A stretch of DNA of 19,300 nucleotides from an uncultured Akkermansia sp. (GTDB taxonomy: Bacteria > Verrucomicrobiota > Verrucomicrobiia > Verrucomicrobiales > Akkermansiaceae), in contig CAJGDB010000026.1 of assembly GCA_904502165.1 (NCBI GenBank), positions 1 to 19,300 of the forward strand, written 5' to 3'. Positions 1 to 6,433 of the stretch are shown one piece after another. Position 1 is the first letter of the stretch; each line of letters begins with the position of its first letter. The notes beneath the pieces were generated by a model. It was not told the DNA's origin. It did not search any database and saw only the letters and a list, made by a program, of their open reading frames with translations. A program made the translations under genes and the position numbers.

Positions 1-1209
1 GCCCTGCAGCACGGCAAGAGCCTGCGGGTAGGCGAGACGCCGGCGTGAGCAGATAACCGCATCCCGGAACTCTGCTTTGAAAACCTTTCCCTGGCGGTTA
101 ATCTGCATCAGGCATAGGCGGGTCAGTCTATCCTCTCCCTGCCGGAGGGAGCATATCCCGTCGCACAGGCGGGGCGGCAGCATGGGCAGCACGCGGTCGG
201 GCAGGTAGCAGGAATTGCCCCGGTTACGGGCTTCTTCGTCCAGCGCGGAACCCGGCCGCACATAGTGGCTTACATCGGCAATGTGAACTGCAAGTTCCCA
301 GTTGTTGCCATGGCGGGTCACAGAAATGGCATCGTCGTAGTCGCGAGCTGTTTCCGGATCAATGGTGATGACGCAGCGGTGTCTCCAGTCATCGCGATGG
401 GCCAGTTCCTGTTCTGAAATGGTGGCAGGAATTTGTTCTGATTCCTCCAGTACGTCCGGCGGGAATGTGTCTGCCAGCCCGTATTTGTGCATGATGCTGG
501 TAATTTGTACACCCTCATCCTCCGGCCAGCCCAGCACCTGGATAATGCGGCCGGTTGCCTCGCTGCTGGCAATGGGGTAGCTCACAGGTTCTGCCAGAAC
601 GACCATACCCGGCAGCAGCTCTGCCGGCGGCGGGGTCAGCAGTCGCACAAATTCCGGGCTGGTGCGGCCGTCTCCCACCAGGTGCCCATGCAACCCGGTG
701 GATTTATAGATGCCGACCCAGCGCTCGCGACCGCGTGAGAGAATTTCCAGTACTCTGACTTCCAATCTGGTATCGGACGCCTGTGGTCGATGCCGGTGAC
801 GCCGGTCGCGTGGCGGAGCCTGCACCCGCACAGAAACGGATACCTTGTCGCCATCCATGGCCCCGTGGCTGCGATAGGGATTGATGAGCAGAGAAGAAAT
901 CTCTTCTCCCGGGCGCAAGGCTGACAACCTGGCTGCTGATGCAGAATCCGGTACGTAGAACAAATGACGGCCTCTCTGGGAAACACGGCCCGTCAGCGAT
1001 TCTCCCTGAATCTTACGCAACACATACAGACTGTTGCGGAGCTTGAGCAACGTGCCTTTCCGGACTCCCTCTGCCAGCATGGCTTTCAATTCGCTGCGCC
1101 GGGATGGAAGCAGACCCATCCCCCGGGCGATATCCACCATTTCCTGGGGTTCGTAACCGGGGGTGGAGAGGTATTCGTATAGAGCCTCGCTCAGAGATGG
1201 AAGTGTCAT
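1..1209 (-). CDS. rnr: Ribonuclease R (RNB-family 3'-5' exoribonuclease), N-terminal part, cut by the window edge
   Basis: RNase R degrades structured RNA processively from the 3' end in the cytoplasm. The frame is open from the ATG at 1209 to the left edge, giving 403 visible residues, so the C-terminal half (rest of RNB, S1 domain) lies outside. Residues 1-70 look like the winged-helix N-terminus; 70-240 hold the cold-shock-like OB domains, including a basic patch near 134-143. The RNB domain begins near 275: residues 281-296 read ITIDPETARDYDDAIS, giving the four Mg-binding Asp (D284, D290, D292, D293) in the pattern of E. coli RNase R. WELAVHIADVSHYV follows, then RGNSCYLPDRVLPMLP with the tyrosine (Y335) expected to stack on the RNA end, and GICSLRQGEDRLT. 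All key residues visible so far are intact, so an active enzyme is expected. RNase II is the alternative; the long N-terminus favours RNase R. It is divergent from the PP2C gene. Confidence 0.93.
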   Translation of the reverse strand, partial: MTLPSLSEALYEYLSTPGYEPQEMVDIARGMGLLPSRRSELKAMLAEGVRKGTLLKLRNSLYVLRKIQGESLTGRVSQRGRHLFYVPDSASAARLSALRPGEEISSLLINPYRSHGAMDGDKVSVSVRVQAPPRDRRHRHRPQASDTRLEVRVLEILSRGRERWVGIYKSTGLHGHLVGDGRTSPEFVRLLTPPPAELLPGMVVLAEPVSYPIASSEATGRIIQVLGWPEDEGVQITSIMHKYGLADTFPPDVLEESEQIPATISEQELAHRDDWRHRCVITIDPETARDYDDAISVTRHGNNWELAVHIADVSHYVRPGSALDEEARNRGNSCYLPDRVLPMLPPRLCDGICSLRQGEDRLTRLCLMQINRQGKVFKAEFRDAVICSRRRLAYPQALAVLQG

Positions 1210-1220
1210 GGTACATCTGG

Positions 1221-1249
1221 ATTTTACCATAGAGTAGATAGTGTATCAA
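1221..1249 (-). promoter_or_regulatory. Promoter of rnr, -35 TTGATA / 17 bp / -10 TAAAAT
   Basis: On the minus strand TTGATA (1249-1244, 5 of 6 consensus) and TAAAAT (1226-1221, 5 of 6) are separated by exactly 17 bases. The last base of the -10 box is 11 bases from the rnr ATG, so the predicted start of transcription near 1214 leaves a leader of only about 5 bases and no room for a Shine-Dalgarno sequence. Confidence 0.65.
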
Positions 1250-1269
1250 TGCCTTTTTGGCAATTTTAC

Positions 1270-1298
1270 TTGCAAATGAGCCCTTTCTGTGCTAATAG
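1270..1298 (+). promoter_or_regulatory. Possible promoter of the PP2C gene, -35 TTGCAA / 17 bp / -10 TAATAG
   Basis: TTGCAA at 1270-1275 (5 of 6) lies 17 bases before TAATAG at 1293-1298 (only 3 of 6). Transcription would begin near 1305, about 6 bases before the ATG at 1311. The -10 match is poor, so this is tentative; a shifted reading, AATAGT at 1294-1299, scores slightly better. Confidence 0.4.
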
Positions 1299-1310
1299 TG
1301 GCAAGAGTAC

Positions 1311-2033
1311 ATGATTGCAAAGGCTGTACAGTGGATTGGGATGCGCCCCAGACAGGAAGATGCCTATACTGTAAGGTTTTACCCTGATGGTGTGCTGGCC
1401 CTGGTGTGCGATGGCATGGGGGGGCATCATGATGGTGCGCTCGCCTCTACCCTTGTTGTCGAGGCGTTCCAGCGTTCTTTTGAAAAGCACATGGATATGC
1501 CTGTCACTCGCCGCATGTACCACGCACTCGAAGTGGCCAATGAGACCATACGCCGCACTTTTGAACGCCGTAGCGTATACGGGGGAACCACCCTTCTTGC
1601 CGCATGGGTGGGCGGTGGTGTGCTCCGCTGGGTGAGTGTGGGTGATACGGCATTGTATGTATGGCGCAACGGGCGGCTCCTCCGCATGAACCAGGACCAC
1701 TCGTACCGCGATATGTACCGCAGTTATATCGGTTCAGGCCTGACACCCCAGGAAGCTCTGCGTCGCGGGCATGTGCTGCGTGCAGCTGTGACCGGGGAAC
1801 CGCTCGACCTTGTGGATGCCCCGTCCATTCCGTATCCGCTGTTGCCCGGAGACCGCATTATCCTTACCTCGGATGGTGCTGAAAATATTCTCGCGCCGGA
1901 AACGCTGAATCATGTCGGCCGGGCCATACTGAACAACCGGGAGGGGAGCCTTCCTGTGGAGATTGTCGAGGCATGCAAAGCGCTCAATGACCCCTATGCG
2001 GATAACACAACGATTGTCTGCATCGATGTGTAA
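1311..2033 (+). CDS. PP2C-family (PPM) serine/threonine protein phosphatase
   Basis: A 240-residue, single-domain cytoplasmic metal-dependent phosphatase without membrane segments. The family motifs appear in order: RPRQED at 12-17 (phosphate-binding Arg and first Asp), VCDGMGGHHDG at 32-42 with metal Asp D34, GGTTLLAAW at 91-99, the GDS-like WVSVGDTALYVW at 107-118, DHS at 129-131, the metal Asp D188 in ILTSDGAENIL, and the terminal ADNTTIVCIDV with D231. All metal ligands are present, so it should be active. Proteins of this size usually reverse Hanks-type Ser/Thr kinase phosphorylation (PrpC/Stp type); no partner kinase lies in this window. It is followed 56 bases later by superoxide dismutase on the same strand, with no obvious terminator between, so co-transcription is plausible. 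No convincing Shine-Dalgarno sequence precedes the ATG. Confidence 0.92.
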   Translation: MIAKAVQWIGMRPRQEDAYTVRFYPDGVLALVCDGMGGHHDGALASTLVVEAFQRSFEKHMDMPVTRRMYHALEVANETIRRTFERRSVYGGTTLLAAWVGGGVLRWVSVGDTALYVWRNGRLLRMNQDHSYRDMYRSYIGSGLTPQEALRRGHVLRAAVTGEPLDLVDAPSIPYPLLPGDRIILTSDGAENILAPETLNHVGRAILNNREGSLPVEIVEACKALNDPYADNTTIVCIDV

Positions 2034-2089
2034 GGGTACAGGGTAACATATATTGAAGAGAATCTGCCGACAAGGGTGTCTATGACTGC

Positions 2090-2749
2090 ATGGACACACT
2101 TTGCTTATGCGATGGATATGCCGATGGCTGCTACGTACTGCCACCGCTGCCTTATGGAGATGGTGCATTGGAGCCTTTTCTGGATGCGACCACACTTCGC
2201 CTGCACCATGACTGCCATCATGCTGCTTATGTGGCAGGTGCTAATGCTGCGGCTGATATGATGCGGCAAGTGGCTCTGGGGGAATTACCGGAAACTGCGG
2301 CTGCCACAGCCTGCCGCAATCTGGCCTTTAATCTGGCAGGCCACATGCTGCATACTCTTTACTGGGGTAACCTGGCGGGCATAACCGGTCTGCGCCCGGA
2401 GGAAGAACTGGCAGATGCCATAAACGCAAGCTTCGGCTCGTATGATGGTTTCGTGCGTCTGTTCCGGGGGGCTGCACTCGGTGTGCAAGGCAGCGGCTGG
2501 GCTATTCTGGCCAGAGATGGCATGAGCCACAGACTTGTCATTCTGACCGCCCACAACCACCAGGATGCTCTGCTTCCACGCATGCGCCCGCTGCTGGTGT
2601 GCGATGTATGGGAACATGCTTATTACCTGCGGTATCACAATAACCGCGCCGGGTATGTGGAGGCTTTCCTGAACCAGATCTGCTGGCATACGGTTGCCAG
2701 ACGCTTTAACCACGAACTTCACCATCATGCCTGCTCCTGCCCATCATGA
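2090..2749 (+). CDS. Fe/Mn-family superoxide dismutase
   Basis: It converts superoxide to oxygen and hydrogen peroxide. The 219-residue protein has the family's four metal ligands: H39 in RLHHDCHHAAYV, H88 in FNLAGHMLHTLYW, and D172 and H176 in CDVWEHAYYL. Tyr47 (gateway Tyr) and GSGWAIL (134-140) are present. The active-site pair Gly84 with His157 (in NHQD) resembles Mycobacterium-type Fe/Mn enzymes, where His replaces the usual Gln; metal choice cannot be settled from sequence. No signal peptide is seen, so it should be cytoplasmic. The ATG at 2090 is the only ATG upstream of the fold in this frame; an AAGGG lies 13 bases before it. Oddities are a Cys-containing N-terminal extension (C5, C7, C14) and a His/Cys-rich tail, HELHHHACSCPS. 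The 3' end overlaps the HdeD-like gene by 23 bases. Confidence 0.92.
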   Translation: MDTLCLCDGYADGCYVLPPLPYGDGALEPFLDATTLRLHHDCHHAAYVAGANAAADMMRQVALGELPETAAATACRNLAFNLAGHMLHTLYWGNLAGITGLRPEEELADAINASFGSYDGFVRLFRGAALGVQGSGWAILARDGMSHRLVILTAHNHQDALLPRMRPLLVCDVWEHAYYLRYHNNRAGYVEAFLNQICWHTVARRFNHELHHHACSCPS

Positions 2750-3290
2750 CTCATGCTCACGCTCCTGCCGATGCAGTTTCCTCGGTAAACCCTGGGTCGC
2801 CGGAATCCTGGCCGCTCTGGAGCTTGTGCTCGGCTTTATTCTGCTTAGTTTTCCCTTTCTGCTGGGTGTTTCTGCCGTCTGGGTGGCTGGCTTCGTTCTC
2901 TCAGTGGCTGGGTTGGTGCGATTGATTCAGAGTATCACCCGGCGCGAAAACCGCGGCTGGAATTTCCTGGCTGCCGTGCTGTACCTGATTGTAGGTGTAT
3001 TTACTGTGCTGATGCCGGTATTGTCCATGGAATGGTGGACGCTGCTTATCGGAGTCTGCCTGCTGACGGCCGGTATCCTGCGTATGGGGGTGGCCATCAC
3101 ACTATGGAATGACTCAGGGCGTTTCTGGCGTTTCCTGAATGCCCTGGTATCCCTGGTGCTTGGAGCCATGATTATCTGGGGATGGCCGGAATCTTCTGTC
3201 TGGCTCATCGGCACGCTGATAGCAGTGGAGATGATTTTCTCCGGCTGGACGCTCATGTTCCTTGCCTTGTCTCGTCGGGATGAGGCATAG
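2727..3290 (+). CDS. HdeD-like (DUF308) integral membrane protein
   Basis: A 187-residue inner-membrane protein with about six hydrophobic segments in three pairs: two between residues 22 and 62, then segments around LAAVLYLIVGVFTVL, LLIGVCLLTAGILRM, ALVSLVLGAMIIWGW and GTLIAVEMIFSGWTLM. The repeated helix pairs with Gly and short loops are typical of the HdeD/DUF308 family, linked in enterobacteria to acid stress but without known biochemistry. I chose the ATG at 2727 (MPAPAHH); an in-frame ATG at 2694 would lengthen the overlap with the SOD gene and add 11 residues lacking hydrophobic character. Overlap with the SOD 3' end implies co-translation and one transcript. The N-terminal tail is His/Cys-rich (HHDSCSRSCRC), a possible metal-binding patch. 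A strong terminator follows 18 bases after the stop. Confidence 0.8.
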   Translation: MPAPAHHDSCSRSCRCSFLGKPWVAGILAALELVLGFILLSFPFLLGVSAVWVAGFVLSVAGLVRLIQSITRRENRGWNFLAAVLYLIVGVFTVLMPVLSMEWWTLLIGVCLLTAGILRMGVAITLWNDSGRFWRFLNALVSLVLGAMIIWGWPESSVWLIGTLIAVEMIFSGWTLMFLALSRRDEA

Positions 3291-3292
3291 CA

Positions 3293-4354
3293 TTACTGAG
3301 CTGCTTCAATGGCCTGCCTCATGCAGGCCATTTTGTTTTCAGTCTCCTGCCATTCCTGGGCTTCGTCAGAGTCGGGCATGAGCCCGCCGCCTGCGTAAAG
3401 ACGGCAGAATCCGGGGAATACCTGCATGCAACGCAGGGATACATAGAACTGAATGGCCCCGTTTCCCCAGGGCCCGAGGTAACCTGCGTAGCAGGAGCGT
3501 TCAATATCCGGGTATTGCTGCAGGATGCGGCGGGCTTCGACTATGGGAGCCCCGCAGACTGCCGGGGTGGGCGGCAACTCTTCCAGCAGTTGCAACACCC
3601 GGCCAGGGGGCATGTGCCATTGAAAACGGGTGCAGAGATGTTCGATGCGTCCGGCGCGGAGGTTTTCCAAAGGACTCTCTGTCAGGTTATCTGCAAGGGG
3701 GGTGAGGGTATCCCGGATAAATTCTGTTACAAGGGCTTGCTCGCGGCGATTCTTGGCATCCCAGGGCAGGGTGCAGGGAATGCGGGTTCCGGCCAGAGCC
3801 ATGGTCTGCCAGCAGTCACCCCGGCCTGTGAGCAGTTGTTCCGGGGTGCAGAATAGCCATGTGCCATGCCGGGGCGTGTGAACCAGAGCCTTAAAGGCAT
3901 CGGGGTTCTCGGCACAGGCATGAGTAAAGGCCCGGTAAACGGAAAATGTTTCGCTGACCGGCATGTCTGCCGTGCGCGCCAGCACAATCTTACGCACTCT
4001 GCCTTTGCGGATGAATCCGGTATAGAGTTGGAAGAGCGCGGCGTACTTTTCGCGCGATGTCGCGGCATCGTCCGCTTGGTGAGTAACGGGCTCCCAGGCA
4101 TCAGGGGCAGGGGGGGATTCCAGCTCTGAGGGTATGAAAAGGCTCTCCCCTTCAAAGGTGGCTACAACAAATCCATTGCGGAACAGAGGCGATTCTTCTG
4201 TCCGGCCATCTTCTGCCATGCAGAACACAGGTGCAGACCCTCCAGGCAAGCAGTACAGCGCAAAAGCGCATTGCCGCTGGCAGAGAGCATCAATCCTTTC
4301 ACCCATGATGGCGTGCATGCCAGCTACCATACACGGAAAATCGGCTTTTGGCAA
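3293..4354 (-). CDS. menF: Isochorismate synthase (chorismate-binding family)
   Basis: It converts chorismate to isochorismate, the entry to menaquinone (or a catechol siderophore). The C-terminal two thirds carry the chorismate-binding signatures in order: RKIVLART, the lysine/arginine-rich MALAGTR region, RIEHLCTRFQ, LPPTPAVCGAP, YAGYLGPWGNGAIQF and LYAGGGLMPDSDEAQEW, ending in EWQETENK, whose Glu residues (E334, E337) belong to the Mg site. The N-terminal ~100 residues are poorly conserved, as usual. At 353 residues it is slightly short for MenF/EntC. The start is uncertain: TTG at 4354, six bases after the thioesterase stop and next to AAAGAGA; alternatives are ATG at 4330, 4318 or 4306. 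With no other men or siderophore gene in view, MenF is chosen over EntC by inference. It is the second gene of a two-gene operon. Confidence 0.85.
   Translation of the reverse strand: MPKADFPCMVAGMHAIMGERIDALCQRQCAFALYCLPGGSAPVFCMAEDGRTEESPLFRNGFVVATFEGESLFIPSELESPPAPDAWEPVTHQADDAATSREKYAALFQLYTGFIRKGRVRKIVLARTADMPVSETFSVYRAFTHACAENPDAFKALVHTPRHGTWLFCTPEQLLTGRGDCWQTMALAGTRIPCTLPWDAKNRREQALVTEFIRDTLTPLADNLTESPLENLRAGRIEHLCTRFQWHMPPGRVLQLLEELPPTPAVCGAPIVEARRILQQYPDIERSCYAGYLGPWGNGAIQFYVSLRCMQVFPGFCRLYAGGGLMPDSDEAQEWQETENKMACMRQAIEAAQ
3308..3339 (+). terminator. Rho-independent terminator of the PP2C-SOD-HdeD run
   Basis: A perfect 10-bp stem (AATGGCCTGC / GCAGGCCATT) with a 5-base loop is followed on the plus strand by TTGTTTT. 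It starts 18 bases after the HdeD-like stop. It lies wholly inside the 3' coding end of the opposing isochorismate synthase gene, encoding part of its last helix. Confidence 0.8.
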
Positions 4355-4360
4355 TCTCTT

Positions 4361-5080
4361 TTAGCTCCACAGAATGTCAACCTCCGCCCGGATGCCCTCG
4401 GCAGAGTTAATGACATGGTGGGTGAAGTTTTCTGTACGGTAGTGCTGAATCTGCACTTCTGTTCCCAGCATGCACTCCTTTCGGAATGCAAGGTGGATGC
4501 AGGCCGGCTGTCCTTCCGGCACCTGTCCAACGGGCATGCTGTCAAGAGCCCAGACCAGATAAGCGCTGTTATTGATATGACCATTGAAGTCAATATCGCG
4601 CCGTGCAGCGGTGTGAGAACAAGTGCAAAGGGGTTCCTCACTCCATGCCGGGCAGGCAAGTTCCTGCGTGATAGGCGGGCATTCCAGCCCTTCAAGTGGT
4701 ACGTTGGCCCGCTTCAGAGGGAAGGGGCGGCGGGTGGTGATATCAATGAGGACCCAGAGAAGATCTGCCCGCGCCAGCACATTGCCATCCTTATCGGTCA
4801 TCTCCACAAAACGTCGCGCCTGCAGCGCGCTGGCCTGTCCTGTGTTGGTGCGAAGGGTGATGGTCTCCTTCCATGCCGGACGACGGAAGAATTCATAATT
4901 GCCGCGGGTTTCCACCCATATTTTGTGATTCTCTACGGCCCAGTCAAATCCCAGGTTGTTCAGCTCAGCGTGTTCTTCTGCCATTTCCTGACACAGATGC
5001 AGAAAGAATTCCGGCTTCATGAGATGATCTGCCGAGCATTCGTAACTGGTGATGGTGTGGGTGAGAGAAAGGTCGTCCAT
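4361..5080 (-). CDS. Acyl-ACP/acyl-CoA thioesterase, double hotdog (FatA/FatB-like)
   Basis: It hydrolyses acyl thioesters in the cytoplasm. The 239-residue protein matches the length and tandem-hotdog layout of bacterial FatA-like enzymes. The first hotdog runs to about residue 135 (KIWVETRGNYEFFRRPAW, then WVLIDITTRRP). The second begins near 150 and holds the catalytic motif DIDFNGHINN with D164, N166 and H168, and FRKEC with E202 and C203, as in plant FatA/FatB. The ATG at 5080 is chosen because the in-frame TTG at 5116 is the first base of a perfect -35 hexamer and the -10 lies between the two. Its start should coincide with the mRNA 5' end. It precedes menF by six bases, so either it trims fatty acyl-ACP or it is the missing DHNA-CoA thioesterase of menaquinone synthesis; the context suggests the latter but does not prove it. 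Confidence 0.85.
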   Translation of the reverse strand: MDDLSLTHTITSYECSADHLMKPEFFLHLCQEMAEEHAELNNLGFDWAVENHKIWVETRGNYEFFRRPAWKETITLRTNTGQASALQARRFVEMTDKDGNVLARADLLWVLIDITTRRPFPLKRANVPLEGLECPPITQELACPAWSEEPLCTCSHTAARRDIDFNGHINNSAYLVWALDSMPVGQVPEGQPACIHLAFRKECMLGTEVQIQHYRTENFTHHVINSAEGIRAEVDILWS

Positions 5081-5087
5081 AGAGTTG

Positions 5088-5116
5088 ACTCTAGCATGTG
5101 GGTGCAGCTTTGTCAA
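5088..5116 (-). promoter_or_regulatory. Promoter of the thioesterase-menF operon, TTGACA / 17 bp / TAGAGT
   Basis: On the minus strand a perfect -35 TTGACA (5116-5111) stands 17 bases before TAGAGT (5093-5088, 4 of 6 consensus). Seven bases then separate the -10 from the ATG at 5080, putting the transcription start at 5080-5082. There is no ribosome-binding sequence, and the mRNA is predicted to be leaderless. Confidence 0.75.
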
Positions 5117-5161
5117 TCCCTTTACTTTCCCTTTTTCTAACGAATCAAGAATTGTGCGGCT

Positions 5162-5197
5162 ATAAGAAAAGCACCTGTCCAGAACTGGACAGGTGCT
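5162..5197 (-). terminator. Rho-independent terminator of the glgA-GH57 operon
   Basis: Downstream of the GH57 stop on the minus strand, a perfect 12-bp stem (AGCACCTGTCCA with its complement, 5170-5197) closes a 4-base loop and is followed by TTTTCTTAT. It lies 25 bases beyond the stop codon and insulates the glycogen genes from the thioesterase promoter. Confidence 0.88.
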
Positions 5198-5221
5198 GTC
5201 TGGGGGTAAGAAAATCTATCC

Positions 5222-6433
5222 TTATGCCATTGATGCACGACCGGCCTTGTGGATGAGCTCGGCCTCCTGCTTGACGCGCACTTGCAGGTCTGCCAGGGCG
5301 TTCATGTAGTAGATGTAGGCATCGTACGGCGAGGGGTAGGGAGTAAAGCCGTTACTCTTTTCCATGTAGTGGAAATGGTCTGCACTCTGCAGTTTGCGCC
5401 ATACGTGAATCATATCACGGTCTTCACTGGCCTTTACTGCCGTCTCCAGGTCATATATCTTCTTAATGGCCTCCTGCTGCATCACATTACCATTCCAATG
5501 AGTTGTTGTGCCGAAGGTGGAGCAGCTTACCGGGTTGGGGCAATTCAGCGTGCCGCAAGAGGGGAAGGTCCGCACGGCTTCGCCGGGGGTGTAGAACTCA
5601 TTGCCGGCAAAGAGCGCAGCAGTAATCATGGTGCGCCAGAATTCAAACACGCCCGTGCTGTCTGCCTGTCGCTCACCCAGCGTCTCGTAGTCCATGGAAA
5701 TGTTCACCACCTGACCTTGTTCTGCGCTCAGCCACTCTGCAAAGGTGTAGGGAGAGAGCGGGTATTCGCTCCATGTGGGGTCTGTGCGGCGGTTGGCCAG
5801 GTCGTTGGAGAGGTGACGATGGCGCAGCAGAGTCTTCGTCTTGTCGATGAGCGGGGCGCATTGCAGGTCATTGGTGTTGCGGTTGCTCATCATGCGGCCA
5901 CTGCCGTCTGCCATGATGCCGTCAAACCCCATATCGTATGCCTGTGCAGCAATGGCGTTGGAATACAGCATGCCGGTATTCCAGAGCACCGTCGGACGCT
6001 GCCCGAAGAGCTCTTCTATCAGGTCGCAATGCTCTTCCACCTGCTCGGCAAACTCACCCGTGGAATACAGGGAAGCAAGGGAAGCGTAGTAGGGCATGGC
6101 CAGGAATTCCACACAACCGGTCTCAGCCAGCTCCTGGAAGGAAGTGATAAGATCCGGGCGGTGGTAGCGGGCCTGTTCGAGAATTACGCCCGATATGGCC
6201 AGAGCAAACTTGAATTTGCCGTCGGACAGCTCAATGAGCTGCTTCATCATGCGGTTGGCAGGCAGGTAGCAGCGCTCTGCCACAGCGCTGAGCACGCGGC
6301 CGTTGAGCTGATCGTCCTCGTAGAATGCATGCTCGCCAATCTTGAAGAAATCATACGGAATCAGCCGGTTAGGCTGGTGTGCATGAAATGTAAGGGTGAT
6401 ATTCATATCAGGAAAAAAGTTGAATGCTCTCAT
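5222..6433 (-). CDS. GH57-family alpha-amylase-like protein, nucleophile Glu replaced by Gly
   Basis: Active family members hydrolyse or rearrange alpha-1,4-glucans by a retaining mechanism. Motifs visible: FHAHQP (16-21), the PYYASLASLYS region near 114-124, NTGMLYSN (152-159), HLSNDLANR (207-215) and ISMDYETLGE (245-254). D248 is the expected acid/base. The nucleophile position, normally Glu in NTELIY-type motifs of MJ1611-like amylases, is Gly154 (codon GGC at 5972-5974), so hydrolysis is doubtful. GH57 amylase-like homologues lacking a catalytic residue are known as a group. The ATG at 6433 shares its first base with the glgA stop (TAATG), but the ATG at 6406 (MNITLTFHAHQP) begins where the family fold begins and is a serious alternative; numbering here uses 6433. 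No signal peptide: cytoplasmic. It probably works with glycogen synthase on glycogen, perhaps as a binding or regulatory subunit. Confidence 0.88.
   Translation of the reverse strand: MRAFNFFPDMNITLTFHAHQPNRLIPYDFFKIGEHAFYEDDQLNGRVLSAVAERCYLPANRMMKQLIELSDGKFKFALAISGVILEQARYHRPDLITSFQELAETGCVEFLAMPYYASLASLYSTGEFAEQVEEHCDLIEELFGQRPTVLWNTGMLYSNAIAAQAYDMGFDGIMADGSGRMMSNRNTNDLQCAPLIDKTKTLLRHRHLSNDLANRRTDPTWSEYPLSPYTFAEWLSAEQGQVVNISMDYETLGERQADSTGVFEFWRTMITAALFAGNEFYTPGEAVRTFPSCGTLNCPNPVSCSTFGTTTHWNGNVMQQEAIKKIYDLETAVKASEDRDMIHVWRKLQSADHFHYMEKSNGFTPYPSPYDAYIYYMNALADLQVRVKQEAELIHKAGRASMA

Noticed and set aside
2076..2261. ATG at 2076 as an alternative start for the SOD gene
   Set aside because: It is in a different frame from the SOD fold; no in-frame ATG precedes 2090.
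4271..5140. A 289-codon open frame on the plus strand
   Set aside because: It lies antisense to the thioesterase and the menF start; the thioesterase has intact catalytic motifs.
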